From Caldilinea sp. CFX5 (GTDB lineage Bacteria; Chloroflexota; Anaerolineae; Caldilineales; Caldilineaceae), in the NCBI GenBank assembly GCA_021405325.1, contig QWII01000012.1:62001-126000 (forward strand): a stretch of DNA of 64,000 nucleotides, written 5' to 3'. Position 1 is the stretch's first letter; the number at the start of each line of letters is the position of its first letter. This document shows positions 36,066-44,437 of the stretch, piece after piece. The translations under genes and the position numbers were made by a program. A model generated the notes under the pieces. That model worked only from the letters and a program-made list of their open reading frames with translations. It did no database searches and had not been told where the DNA came from.

Positions 36066-37043
36066 TTAGCTCGTCAAAATCGTTTCAATGGCGGCGATCT
36101 CTTCGGCACTGAGCGCCGGAGCATTGAGGGCAGCCACATTGTCTTCGATCTGTTCAACCCGACTGGCGCCGATGACCAGGCTGGTGACCCGGTCGTCACG
36201 CAGCGCCCAGCGGAGGGCTAATTGGGCTACACTTTGGCCGCGCGCCGTGGCAATGGCGTTGAGTTTCTGTAATTTGTCTACCAGCGCCGGGGTGATCTGC
36301 TCTTGTAGCCGACTGGTGGCCGGCTTGCCGGCACGCGAATCGGCGGGGACGCCGGCCAGGTATTTGTCCGAGAGCAACCCTTGCGCCAACGGGCTAAAGG
36401 CAATGACGCCGATGCCCAGGCGAGCCGTGTGGTGGAGCAGATCCTTTTCAATCGGGCGGTGGAGCATCGAATATTTGGGCTGGTGAATCGTGATCGGTGT
36501 GCCGAGTTTTTCCATGATCCCGGCGGCAGCACAGGTATAGGCGCCATCGTAGTTGCTAACGCCGGCGTAGAGCGCTTTGCCCTGGCGCACCACTAGGTCA
36601 AGCGCACCCATTGTTTCCTCTAACGGCGTGTTGGGGTCAAAGCGATGGGAGTAGAAGATGTCCACGTACTCCAGTTGCAGCCGTTTGAGCGATTGGTGCA
36701 GGCTGGCAACCATATACTTCTTCGATCCCCACTCACCGTAGGGGCCGGGCCACATGTTGTAACCGGCTTTGGTCGAGATGATCAACTCGTCGCGATGATT
36801 GGCAAAGTCGCTTTTCAACACCTTGCCCACATTCTCCTCGGCAATACCGGGCGGCGGGCCATAGTTGTTCGCCAGGTCGATATGGGTAATGCCCAGGTCA
36901 AAGGCGCGCCGCAACATGGCGCGTGTCTGCTCGACATCGGTAAAGTTGTGCCAGCCGCCGAGTGAAATAGCCGGCAAGAGCAAGCCGCTGCGCCCACAGC
37001 GGCGGTAGGTCATGGTGGCGTAGCGGGAAGCGGAGAAAGTCAT
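36066..37043 (-). CDS. Aldo/keto reductase
   Basis: This 325-residue NADPH-dependent barrel enzyme has a complete catalytic tetrad: Asp56 (ITHIDLANNYG), Tyr61, Lys92 (IISTKAGY) and His133 (DIFYSHRFD). The GPYGEWGSKKYM segment recalls the L-glyceraldehyde-3-phosphate reductase (YghZ/GPR) group of AKR14. A second possible start is ATG 37013. It sits 16 bases after an unknown gene and three bases before the kinase, so all three are probably co-transcribed. Confidence 0.92.
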   Translation of the reverse strand: MTFSASRYATMTYRRCGRSGLLLPAISLGGWHNFTDVEQTRAMLRRAFDLGITHIDLANNYGPPPGIAEENVGKVLKSDFANHRDELIISTKAGYNMWPGPYGEWGSKKYMVASLHQSLKRLQLEYVDIFYSHRFDPNTPLEETMGALDLVVRQGKALYAGVSNYDGAYTCAAAGIMEKLGTPITIHQPKYSMLHRPIEKDLLHHTARLGIGVIAFSPLAQGLLSDKYLAGVPADSRAGKPATSRLQEQITPALVDKLQKLNAIATARGQSVAQLALRWALRDDRVTSLVIGASRVEQIEDNVAALNAPALSAEEIAAIETILTS

Positions 37044-37058
37044 GGGTTGTCCTTGTCG

Positions 37059-37895
37059 TTAACCACAGTTTACTTCAACCAACGGAACCAGTTGATCGGA
37101 ATAGCCGTGGCGGATGCAAAAATCGGCGGCCTGTAGATCAGTGATGACGCCGAAAATGGTTTGGTCGGTTGATTCTAGCACCGCTTTGAACGCCTGTAAA
37201 AAATCAGGCGTCACCGGCAGATCAACCAGCCGCGCCCGCAGACCGGTGGCATGGGTGAGCATGGTGTGGAATTTCTGTTCCGGGCGCAGGGCCAGATGGG
37301 CGGCCTGGTTGTAGAGCGCCACGCCGACTTCGCCGCGAATGATCTGCAGCAGGGGCAAGGTGGGGTAGAAGCGCAGCCCCAGCGATAAGCCCTTGTCTCT
37401 GGTGAGGCTGCTAAAGAGGCCCACGGCATAAAGCTCGGTTGATCCCGCCATTGCGTCGAGCCAGTGGGCGACAATCGGCTGGATGATAGCGTGATAGCGT
37501 AGGAGGTCATCAATGCTTTGGGCTTGATCCTCGGCTAGCGTTTTGACCGTGATGTGGGCCGTGTCAAGATAAACATCCACTGCTGTGGTCGGGTAGAAGT
37601 GGTGGATCAGCGTTTGCACCGCTGTATAGGTGGCACGAACTTGTTGAAAGAAGGGTGATTGTGGCTGATCGGGCAATTTGAACACCAGCGACGTGCGCAG
37701 CCAGGTGCGGCTGTCACTTTGCACCATCAACGCAGGATCGGTGCGAAAATTGGGATCAGCCAGGCGCGCGTAGGTCTGCTGCACACGCATGAACTGGTAT
37801 TCCTGCACCAAACTTTTGAGATGATCGTGGTGGCGGCAGGCGCGTTGGAGAGTATGTAGGTTTCGATCACTATCCAGATCAGAGCGAATATCCAT
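37059..37895 (-). CDS. Unrecognised protein, faint 2H-phosphoesterase resemblance
   Basis: This 278-residue soluble protein has no signal peptide. The central segment VDVYLDTAHITVKTL contains one HxT motif in a beta-strand context, as in 2H phosphoesterases. A second candidate, THATGLRARL, lies about 130 residues later, which is a wider spacing than usual. Other parts (LYAVGLFSSLTRDKGLSLGLRFYPTLP) are mixed alpha/beta. It heads the cluster with the aldo/keto reductase and APH-like kinase. The function is unknown and the 2H link is speculative. Confidence 0.55.
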   Translation of the reverse strand: MDIRSDLDSDRNLHTLQRACRHHDHLKSLVQEYQFMRVQQTYARLADPNFRTDPALMVQSDSRTWLRTSLVFKLPDQPQSPFFQQVRATYTAVQTLIHHFYPTTAVDVYLDTAHITVKTLAEDQAQSIDDLLRYHAIIQPIVAHWLDAMAGSTELYAVGLFSSLTRDKGLSLGLRFYPTLPLLQIIRGEVGVALYNQAAHLALRPEQKFHTMLTHATGLRARLVDLPVTPDFLQAFKAVLESTDQTIFGVITDLQAADFCIRHGYSDQLVPLVEVNCG

Positions 37896-37925
37896 CAGCG
37901 AAACCGGAGCCTTTCCGCAAATTTA

Positions 37926-38960
37926 TTACATCTGCACCAACGGCTCCCCAAGCTGATCCGCCGGCACATTGAGTTGGTCTAAAAAGTGGCGACAGAGTTC
38001 GTCGATCAACAGATCGGGCGTCTCGCCGTTGAGCGGGATCTGCGCCCCGGCCATCGACCCATGCCCGCCGGCAGACCCCCGCGCCCCCACCACCGACTGA
38101 ATCAACCGCCCCGCCCCTTGTTGATAGCTGGTGCGCACGGACAAGTAGAGATGCTCTTTGTGAATACCGGCGCAAAAGACCCAGCGCAACCCCTGCCGCC
38201 GCATAAAGAAATCGGCAATATTGGCGGCGAGATCCGGATAACTCATCGCCCCCAGATAGGAGACCATCACCTGGTCATAACAGCGGGCCGATTGCAGGGC
38301 ATAGGTCAGGGTGCTGAAATAGTCGCTGGGCATGGGGGCATGTTCGATTTTGAAGATAGCGGCCAGGTCCACTTGCGGCCCCAAATAGCCAAAGGCGGCG
38401 CGATCACATTCCGACGCCCCGCGCTCTAAGCCTTGGGTGTCAGTCTTGATGCCATAGAAGAGTGCCGTGGCTAAGGCCGGGGAAATGGGCAGATTGGCGG
38501 CGCGCAAATACTCTACCATCAGCGAAGCGGTCGCCCCCACTTGCGGACGAATGTCGGCGTAACCGGCCTGTTTGTAGGCTGTGCGCAGTGGATGGTGATC
38601 GATCACCACAGCCGGCATGACCCCCGCCGGCAGCGGTGCGTTCCCGGCATCGGGCTGCGTGTCCACCAGCACGAGATGGGATGCCTCTTTTAGATCGGCA
38701 GCCGTTAAGCGCTTCAGTGGAAAGTCGAGATAGCGGAGCAAGGCTCGATTTTCCGCCCGACCAATCGACCCCTGGTAGGCAATTGCGGTGGGGAACAGCA
38801 GATGTTCGGTGATGAGCGTTTGTAAGGCCAAGGCACTGGCAATCGCGTCAGGATCGGGGTTATTGTGTGGTACGATCAACACCTGTTCGGCCCCGGTCAG
38901 CGCATCGGCCAGGCCATTGAGGCGGTTGGTCAATTGATTGAAACGGTGTTTCCCTCTCAT
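37926..38960 (-). CDS. DHH/DHHA1-family phosphoesterase
   Basis: This 344-residue protein has the DHH motifs in order: VPHNNPDPDAIASALAL (31-47), LVLVDTQPD (97-104) and VVIDHHPLRTA (118-128). A C-terminal DHHA1 domain has GARGSAGGHGSMAGAQIPL, the glycine-rich substrate loop. This suits a manganese-dependent nanoRNase or cyclic-dinucleotide/pAp phosphatase of the NrnA type. The frame extends upstream to 39110, but ATG 38960 begins the conserved part. Confidence 0.88.
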   Translation of the reverse strand: MRGKHRFNQLTNRLNGLADALTGAEQVLIVPHNNPDPDAIASALALQTLITEHLLFPTAIAYQGSIGRAENRALLRYLDFPLKRLTAADLKEASHLVLVDTQPDAGNAPLPAGVMPAVVIDHHPLRTAYKQAGYADIRPQVGATASLMVEYLRAANLPISPALATALFYGIKTDTQGLERGASECDRAAFGYLGPQVDLAAIFKIEHAPMPSDYFSTLTYALQSARCYDQVMVSYLGAMSYPDLAANIADFFMRRQGLRWVFCAGIHKEHLYLSVRTSYQQGAGRLIQSVVGARGSAGGHGSMAGAQIPLNGETPDLLIDELCRHFLDQLNVPADQLGEPLVQM

Positions 38961-39318
38961 TCCTTCACCCTTCTTTCTTCCGCAAAATCCAATGCTACCG
39001 CTTGCGCTTGTGCGCGTTGGCACTATACAACCGGATGGATTTGACGGCCAAATTGCGCGGTCGCCGCCACCGTCAGGCGGGTTGTGCATAAAAAGTAGCC
39101 GATTCGTCATCTTTCCGTCACAGAAAGGTAAGGGACTCTTGATAGTAGCTTACATGAAAGCGGTTTCTGGTGGTATGTCTGTTGGAAATCAGTAGTCTAA
39201 ACGTCGTTCCGAGCTGCAAGCGGTAGGCAACGCATATTCTGCGCATTGCTGACAACGGTGATTGTATTGTACTACGTAGGAGAAATGTAGGTTGTTTGTT
39301 GATTGGATTGATACATGT

Positions 39319-40155
39319 TCAAGGCAGGGTGATTTGCTCGATTTCGGTCAGTGGCAAACCGGTTATGCGCGCAATCGTCGCCTTGTCGATGCCATCCGTG
39401 AGCATGGCGCGAGCAATTTCCAGCTTTCCTTCACGGATTCCTTCCGCCTTCCCTTCCGCCTGCCCCTGCATTCGTCCTTCTCTGAGGGCATTTTGTTTGG
39501 CCTCTTCCCAAGCGGCTTCATCTTTGATAATGCCAAGTTCTTCGGGCGAGAGCGTGTTGCGCTTCATCCGTTCAATAATGTTACGGAAGAGATCGGAATC
39601 ATAGTTGGCCTCGTCTACCTGACTATCGAGCGAATCGGCAATCAGTTCCAGCCAGGGGCGCACTTTGGGCGGCGTTTTTTCATTGACACTGCGTGGCCCC
39701 AAAAAGACCAGCCGATGGGGATAGAGTTCAATCTGCGTCCCCCCTTCATTGACTGGACTCATGTTACTGACGGCATAACTGAATTGCAGATGTTTTTCCT
39801 GCGGCATCCGGGTGAGGACGACAATGGTGTAGACATTACGGTTGAAACGGTAGGCTGAATAACCGCGTACCTGTTCAGCCAGAGCGATGATGTGATAGTA
39901 AAGAAAACGGTCAAAAAAATCGTCTTCGCGAACGTGTTGCACCTCGATGATCGTGCGTTGGGTTGTGTCTTCGGCAAAGAGGTCATACTGGATCTTGACA
40001 TAGCCCACGGGTTCCGGGTATTCATATTCGGTAAAGACCCGGTCGACTTGAATGGGAAAGCCCAGCACATCAGAGGCGAAGTGGCTGAAGATGACCGGAT
40101 CGCTAAAGACTCGTTTAAACGTAACACCGTATTTCAGTGGGATGACTTCGACCAT
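39319..40155 (-). CDS. Rpn-family PD-(D/E)XK nuclease/putative transposase
   Basis: This 278-residue protein begins MVEVIPLKYGVTFKRVFSD and has the nuclease core YDLFAEDTTQRTIIEVQH, with the Asp and ExQ of the PD-(D/E)XK fold used by Rpn recombination-promoting nucleases. A C-terminal Glu/Gly-rich tail (GRMQGQAEGKAEGIREGKLE) ends in a small helix-turn-helix-like segment (MLTDGIDKATIARITGL). GGAGAAAG precedes ATG 40155. Rpn proteins act in RecA-independent recombination and phage defence. It lies next to a cluster of truncated genes. Confidence 0.88.
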   Translation of the reverse strand: MVEVIPLKYGVTFKRVFSDPVIFSHFASDVLGFPIQVDRVFTEYEYPEPVGYVKIQYDLFAEDTTQRTIIEVQHVREDDFFDRFLYYHIIALAEQVRGYSAYRFNRNVYTIVVLTRMPQEKHLQFSYAVSNMSPVNEGGTQIELYPHRLVFLGPRSVNEKTPPKVRPWLELIADSLDSQVDEANYDSDLFRNIIERMKRNTLSPEELGIIKDEAAWEEAKQNALREGRMQGQAEGKAEGIREGKLEIARAMLTDGIDKATIARITGLPLTEIEQITLP

Positions 40156-40173
40156 AGCCTATTGCTTTCTCCT

Positions 40174-40480
40174 TCATGCAGAAGCATTCAGAAATTGGGT
40201 CAATACTTGATTTTTGCGTTTGTGATCAAAAATGGCCGTCACCGGAATGGTAAAACCCTTGACCACTTCGCTGCTAATCTCGCCGCTCTTGACTTTGAGC
40301 AGTAATTCATATTATCTCTCCATTAATAAATTCGGCTTTTGTATCTTCTGTGATCCAGTCATAGAAAGCTTCGCGTTTACGCCGTTCTTCGTCCAGATAT
40401 TGTTGCAATTGACTGGTATAGATGACTAATTTGGACGACTTTAATAAGGGTTCAAGCACTGACGCTGTTGCTATCGTCAT
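40174..40480 (-). pseudogene. Uma2-family (DUF820) gene with internal deletion
   Basis: From ATG 40480 the minus strand encodes 57 residues beginning MTIATASVLEPLLKSSKLVI and ending FYDWITEDTKAEFINGEII, the N-terminus of a Uma2-family PD-(D/E)XK protein. A stop follows at once. One base out of frame the sequence resumes with ELLLKVKSGEISSEVVKGF and TIPVTAIFD, the C-terminal end of the same family. The middle, with the catalytic core (about 100 residues), is missing. The deletion therefore joined two ends of one gene out of frame. It lies 18 bases from the Rpn nuclease gene. Confidence 0.72.
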
Positions 40481-40685
40481 GATCTAACCTCCATCCACTG
40501 CCTGCGCATTCGTTACTCATTATTATAACAAAGTTGCTGTCAATAGAGAAAAGAGGAACGCTTGGGGCTTCATGGTTCTCCTGGCTGGCTTGGGTCTTTG
40601 GAAAATTCAAGGTATCCTTTTCTCTGACTTTGGGGACTTTCTTATAGCGATGGAATGGTTCAGCAACCGCATGAACAGGTGATTG

Positions 40686-40793
40686 ATGAACGAATTGGCA
40701 ATATTGGTCAGCGCTGCCCAACAGGGGGACAAGGCCGCTTTCAATCAAGTTGTGTTGCGCTTTCAGGATATGAACCAGCGGGAATCGGCTTGA
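40686..40793 (+). pseudogene. N-terminal fragment of a sigma-70-family (ECF-like) factor
   Basis: ATG 40686 opens 35 residues: MNELAILVSAAQQGDKAAFN, then QVVLRFQDMNQRESA and a stop. The pattern 'LV..AQQGD..AFN.LV.RFQDM' is the beginning of region 2 in many ECF sigma factors. The rest of the gene is absent; an MFS remnant begins directly after the stop, in the same frame. Confidence 0.65.
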
Positions 40794-40925
40794 TTTTTGC
40801 CTGTGGCGGCGTTGGGCGGTTTGGGCGGTGACGCCATTGGTTTACGCGCTACGCTCTTTGTTGGCGCGGCTGGCTTTGTTATCAGCTACCTGGTGCTACT
40901 CTTTTCGTCGGAATTGCGCAAGTGA
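40794..40925 (+). pseudogene. C-terminal fragment of an MFS transporter
   Basis: The frame reads FLPVAALGGLGGDAIGLRAT, then LFVGAAGFVISYLVLLFSSE and LRK before a stop. 'GGxLGDAIGLRxTLxVGAAGF' followed by 'FSxLR' is the last two-helix end of MFS exporters of the EntS/MFS_3 type. It is fused directly to the sigma-factor remnant with no intact gene between, which marks an old deletion junction. Confidence 0.6.
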
Positions 40926-40978
40926 TGCTGCCAAAGCAAATCGGCAAATAAGGCTTGCATGGTTGAGGTGTCATCCCC

Positions 40979-41039
40979 ATATCACCGCGAATCATTCGGA
41001 TTAGCGAATTTCTTCCCCTGAAGTGATTCGCAGTGGTAT
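40979..41039. repeat. Imperfect hairpin next to the gene remnants
   Basis: ATATCACCGCGAATCA (40979-40994) pairs with TGATTCGCAGTGGTAT (41024-41039) with two mismatches. It separates the plus-strand MFS remnant from the end of the minus-strand VTT-domain gene. Confidence 0.65.
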
Positions 41040-41054
41040 AGGCAGGAACTTGTC

Positions 41055-41840
41055 TCATTGCTGAAGCTGGCTTTCCCGCTTCTTGAGATAGTGCGCCACC
41101 AGCAAACTAACTACCAGAATCACCACGCCAAAGAGGAGTGCGCCGAGTGAAAACTCCGGTTCTTCCCCTAGCATCAGCTTCTTCAGATCGAGCGCTGCGC
41201 CAAAGGGGACAAAGGTAAAAAAGCCGGGCAGCGACCCCAAAAAGGTTGCGAAGATAAAGGCGCGCCAGTCGATGCGCAGGACGCCGGCCAGAAAGTTGAC
41301 CAATTCATAGGGCAAAAAGAGCAGGTGCATCAACAGGATGGTGACAAAACTGTTCTGGCGCATCCGTTCCGCATAGCGACTCACCAAGCCTTCCTCCGTG
41401 GGAACCAGATCAGCCCCAAAGAGCCGCCCCAAGCCATAAGCCATCTGCGCTGCCCCCAAACTGCCAAGGATGGTATAGCCGATGGCCAAGGCTAGATTGC
41501 TCATTGAACCCGCGCCAAAGGCCGCCCCGCCAATGATTGCCAGCACCGCCGCCGAAGCAAAAAATAGCGGACTACAGGTATAGAGGAGGATATAGAGCAG
41601 CGGCCCCCAAGGCGAAGCGAGCAGATGCACCAATTGGGTCAACGCCTCTTCGGCTGACAGTTGGTTGGCGCGCAGGTAATAGAGGTAGCCGCCAATCAAC
41701 GCGCCCCAGAGCAAAACCCCGACAAGTTTTAGACCATGCCGGTAGAGAAAGAGATCGTAGAGATTGGTTGGCGCTTTGGGTTTTGACACTGCTGACACTA
41801 CTGATTTTCTTTCGCGCAAAGCTGGCGACCATTGTTGCAC
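41055..41840 (-). CDS. TVP38/TMEM64 (VTT-domain) membrane protein
   Basis: This 261-residue protein has five or six hydrophobic segments. The central region has LLYILLYTCSPLFFASAAVLAIIGG, then FGAGSMSNLALAIGYTILGS and LLFLPYELVNFLAGVLRIDW, which match the VTT/SNARE-associated (DedA-like) domain. Such proteins are thought to act as scramblase or flippase-like lipid transporters. The GTG start at 41840 lacks a clear ribosome-binding site, and an internal GTG about 13-16 codons downstream is an alternative. Confidence 0.82.
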   Translation of the reverse strand: MQQWSPALRERKSVVSAVSKPKAPTNLYDLFLYRHGLKLVGVLLWGALIGGYLYYLRANQLSAEEALTQLVHLLASPWGPLLYILLYTCSPLFFASAAVLAIIGGAAFGAGSMSNLALAIGYTILGSLGAAQMAYGLGRLFGADLVPTEEGLVSRYAERMRQNSFVTILLMHLLFLPYELVNFLAGVLRIDWRAFIFATFLGSLPGFFTFVPFGAALDLKKLMLGEEPEFSLGALLFGVVILVVSLLVAHYLKKRESQLQQ

Positions 41841-41954
41841 ACACTGCTAGTATACGGCGAAAGGGTCAATCCGTCAAACACTGTTTCAGGTTTTGTAGAA
41901 GCATCGCCAGCCGATTGGGGGAGTACAGCCGCAGATTTGGGGGGCGCAGATTTT

Positions 41955-42131
41955 TTAATTACTAAGGGTTGCCGGGATTGGATGAGGGGATAACTGTTCG
42001 TGCGGTGCGACGATTGATTGGCTGTTTGGCGCCAACGTTGATTCATCCTCAGCTACCGCAAAATCATCCAGCCACCAACTGGAGACCGCCACGATGAAAA
42101 AGACAACAAGCATAACAGTCAGCACAAACAT
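41955..42131 (-). CDS. Small single-pass membrane protein
   Basis: This 58-residue protein begins MFVLTVMLVVFFIVAVSSWW, one transmembrane helix, followed by a polar tail. AGAGGG precedes ATG 42131 at good spacing. The frame extends upstream, but the conserved-looking hydrophobic start and ribosome-binding site favour this ATG. No family is recognised. Confidence 0.45.
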   Translation of the reverse strand: MFVLTVMLVVFFIVAVSSWWLDDFAVAEDESTLAPNSQSIVAPHEQLSPHPIPATLSN

Positions 42132-42454
42132 AGGTTTACCCTCTTTTGATTTTCGATATGCCCTAACCCTAGAATACTGTTTCTGGCTGGTAGCAAGTTG
42201 CAGACGATGTCCCGTTGCCCTGCTTGTGGAATAGCATAGCCGGGGCACCGTTTGGTGAGCGTTTGGCAAGCGTTTTGGGTGAAAGAATACAATGGGGTGG
42301 GGAAATGTAACTGCGTTGCAACCGGTTGCACTATGCTAAGAACGCATGGTTGGTCAAATCATTTGTTCCCGCAACCATGCCGGCGCGATTGCGCCACTAT
42401 TATAAAATATAAAACGCCGGCTGTGGCGATGAACAGCACATAAAGGAATCAGGT
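42132..42454. other. 323-bp divergent intergenic region
   Basis: No gene is seen. The region separates two small divergent ORFs and holds a perfect 14-bp palindrome (42317-42330) and a longer GCCGGCG/CGCCGGC pair around an AT-rich segment at about 42378-42420 that may contain a promoter for the plus-strand small gene. Confidence 0.55.
42317..42330. promoter_or_regulatory. LacI-family-like operator palindrome
   Basis: TGCAACCGGTTGCA is a perfect 14-bp palindrome with the central CCGG and flanking AA/TT that is common in operators of LacI-family regulators. It sits between divergent small ORFs. The LacI gene in this window is 12.8 kb away, so the regulator binding here is not identified. Confidence 0.45.
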
Positions 42455-42664
42455 ATGTACGAATTAGTTTTATTAGAAACAACCCGCATTGAACATTGGG
42501 AGCGCTTAGAACGCGCCGCACAAGAACGACTGGCTGCGCAAGTCGAGCGGAGTAATGACCGCCAGCTAACAAACCAAGGGCTGTTATCGCGCAGCCACTG
42601 GCTGACCAGCGCCGGCAACTGGCTGCGCACCCATACTGTGCAACCGGGTCTCAGCCAACGGTAA
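42455..42664 (+). CDS. Small charged protein of unknown function
   Basis: This 69-residue protein begins MYELVLLETTRIEHWERLER and is strongly helical and charged, ending in a Trp/Ser/Arg-rich tail (HWLTSAGNWLRTHTVQPGLSQR). AAAGGAATCAGGT precedes the ATG. A strong bidirectional terminator follows directly, which supports a real transcription unit. No homologue is recognised. Confidence 0.5.
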   Translation: MYELVLLETTRIEHWERLERAAQERLAAQVERSNDRQLTNQGLLSRSHWLTSAGNWLRTHTVQPGLSQR

Positions 42665-42680
42665 TCTGACAACCAAAAAT

Positions 42681-42725
42681 AAAAGACCCACAGCAACCGG
42701 CAATGGTCGGCTGTGGGTCTTTTTT
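42681..42725. terminator. Bidirectional Rho-independent terminator
   Basis: A 14-bp stem (AAAAGACCCACAGC and complement) around a 15-base loop is flanked by A-runs on the left and TTTTTT on the right. It therefore works in both directions: for the small plus-strand gene and for the minus-strand sugar ABC operon ending at 42768. Confidence 0.9.
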
Positions 42726-42767
42726 GTTGTGCGAAGCGGTTCGCACGAGGGCGTGCGAACTCCTCAT

Positions 42768-44357
42768 TTAGGACTTTTTGTTGGCGGCAATATAGGCGTC
42801 GATCTGCGCTTGCAACTTGGCCTTGTACTCTTGGCGGCCAGCCTCATCGAGCATCTTCTTCATCTTGGCGACGGCATCGGCCACCGGCTCCTGGCCGCTC
42901 ATCAACCCATGTACTGCCTCATCATAGACGGCGTTGAGCTTGGCCGAATCGACTTCGAGCGCCTTGGTGTCGGCTTCAAATTGCTCGTAGGGGTTGAAGA
43001 CCCAGTTTTCTTCGGTGGTAAAGAACTTGAGCGCCTCTTCGGCTTCGGGCGGCAGATCGGCCGGTTGGCGCTGGTAGCGGCCCGACATGCCGGAGACATA
43101 CCACATGCGCCGATAGTTGCGCGCCTGATCGACCCCTTCAATCTCGGAGAATTTCAGGTTGTCTTCTTTCTTGTAGTTCACCCCATCGACGCCCATCAAC
43201 CAGAGGTCGAGGTTATCCTGGCTACCGGCGAGCCAGTTGAAATATTGAATGCCGGCCTGGTGTTGTTCCGCCGGGGCGTTGACGTTGAAGACCACAAAGT
43301 TCCATTGCTTGAGGTTGCCGATCGCTTTGTTGACGCCGGCGCGCAAGCCAATCATATCAACGCCCATCAACGACGCGTCGGCGTTGGAGGATTTCATCTC
43401 TTTGGTCTGTTGCACCCATTTGAAATCCGGCTCATTTTCCACACATGCGCCGCCGCGACCGGGATAGATGTAATCGACCTGCGAATTCTGGCTGGTGCCG
43501 GAGAAGGGCAAGTCGGTCTTGTTGACATAGCCCTTTTCCCACCAGGAGCGCAGCAGTTCCGCCGTTTCGATCATCGCCGGATCGTCCTCTTCGTCCACCA
43601 ATGTCCAATCAGCGGTGGCATCCAGCGCCTTGACCCCGGTCTTGCTCACCCCAGGCCCCCACCCCTTGCGGTTGCGGTTGTAGCCCACCAGCGATTGGGT
43701 TGGCACATTGACAAAGGGAATCACATCCTTTTCATTGTCCAAGAGCGCCTGCAAATAGGGTTCCAGGCTGGGCCAGCCCCCCTCGGAGGTGGGCATGGGC
43801 GCATCATATTTGGCGCGCAAATCTTCACGGAAGATGGCGCCGCCGGTGCCGCCATAGTAATAGGCCGCCGGTACGCCGTAGAGGTGGCCGTTCATAAAGT
43901 TGGCATCGTAGATCTTGTCGGTGATCGCCTTCTTGAGTTCCGCGCCATGTTGATCGACCAGCGTTTCCAGCGGCGCCAAGGCCCCCTGATCGCGCAGACT
44001 GTTCATCTTGTACCAGGGTGCGTCAAAGGCCATCGTAAATTCGGCGCCGGAGGCATAGAGCGCCGGGTACTTGTTGTTGTGATCCTCCAAAATCATCGAG
44101 ACGATCTCAATGTTCAACCCTTCGGACTGCATCTTTTTGGAAATTTCCTGCGTCACCGGGTCGATGCTCTCTTTGTATTGGGGAATGCCAAACCAGCTTT
44201 CGACCATGGTGATCGTGACCGGCGCCGCACCAGGGGCCGCCCCGCCTCCTTCCCCACCAGCCGGCGCGGCGCCAGGAGGCGCACAAGCCGCCAATGCCAG
44301 ACCAGCCGTACCAATGCCGGCCAGCTTCAAAAAGTTACGACGAGTTAGTGCTTGCAT
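42768..44357 (-). CDS. Sugar ABC transporter substrate-binding lipoprotein (LipO-like)
   Basis: This 529-residue protein starts at ATG 44357 behind CAAAGGAG. It has a twin-arginine-type N-terminus (MQALTRRNFLKLAGIGT) combined with a lipobox ending at Cys25 (LAACAPP), then an Ala/Gly/Pro linker. The binding domain contains GHLYGVPAAYYYGGTGGAIFRED, typical of the family 1 oligosaccharide group related to LipO. The C-terminus has a Lys-rich helical tail. It is the last gene of an operon with two permeases encoded upstream and no ATPase. Confidence 0.9.
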   Translation of the reverse strand: MQALTRRNFLKLAGIGTAGLALAACAPPGAAPAGGEGGGAAPGAAPVTITMVESWFGIPQYKESIDPVTQEISKKMQSEGLNIEIVSMILEDHNNKYPALYASGAEFTMAFDAPWYKMNSLRDQGALAPLETLVDQHGAELKKAITDKIYDANFMNGHLYGVPAAYYYGGTGGAIFREDLRAKYDAPMPTSEGGWPSLEPYLQALLDNEKDVIPFVNVPTQSLVGYNRNRKGWGPGVSKTGVKALDATADWTLVDEEDDPAMIETAELLRSWWEKGYVNKTDLPFSGTSQNSQVDYIYPGRGGACVENEPDFKWVQQTKEMKSSNADASLMGVDMIGLRAGVNKAIGNLKQWNFVVFNVNAPAEQHQAGIQYFNWLAGSQDNLDLWLMGVDGVNYKKEDNLKFSEIEGVDQARNYRRMWYVSGMSGRYQRQPADLPPEAEEALKFFTTEENWVFNPYEQFEADTKALEVDSAKLNAVYDEAVHGLMSGQEPVADAVAKMKKMLDEAGRQEYKAKLQAQIDAYIAANKKS

Positions 44358-44437
44358 ACGAATCGCTCCTTTGCTTCTCAGGACGAGGGTGACAAACATT
44401 AAAAATTATTAATTGTCAATTGATAACTAATAATTTG

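Noticed and set aside
39319..40155. Intact insertion sequence around the Rpn-type gene
   Set aside because: No flanking terminal inverted repeats or target duplication were seen; Rpn proteins are usually chromosomal nucleases, not IS-borne.
42729..44348. 539-codon open frame on the plus strand
   Set aside because: It lies exactly antisense to the LipO-like binding-protein gene and its translation is low-complexity His/Gly/Arg-rich, a codon-bias shadow.
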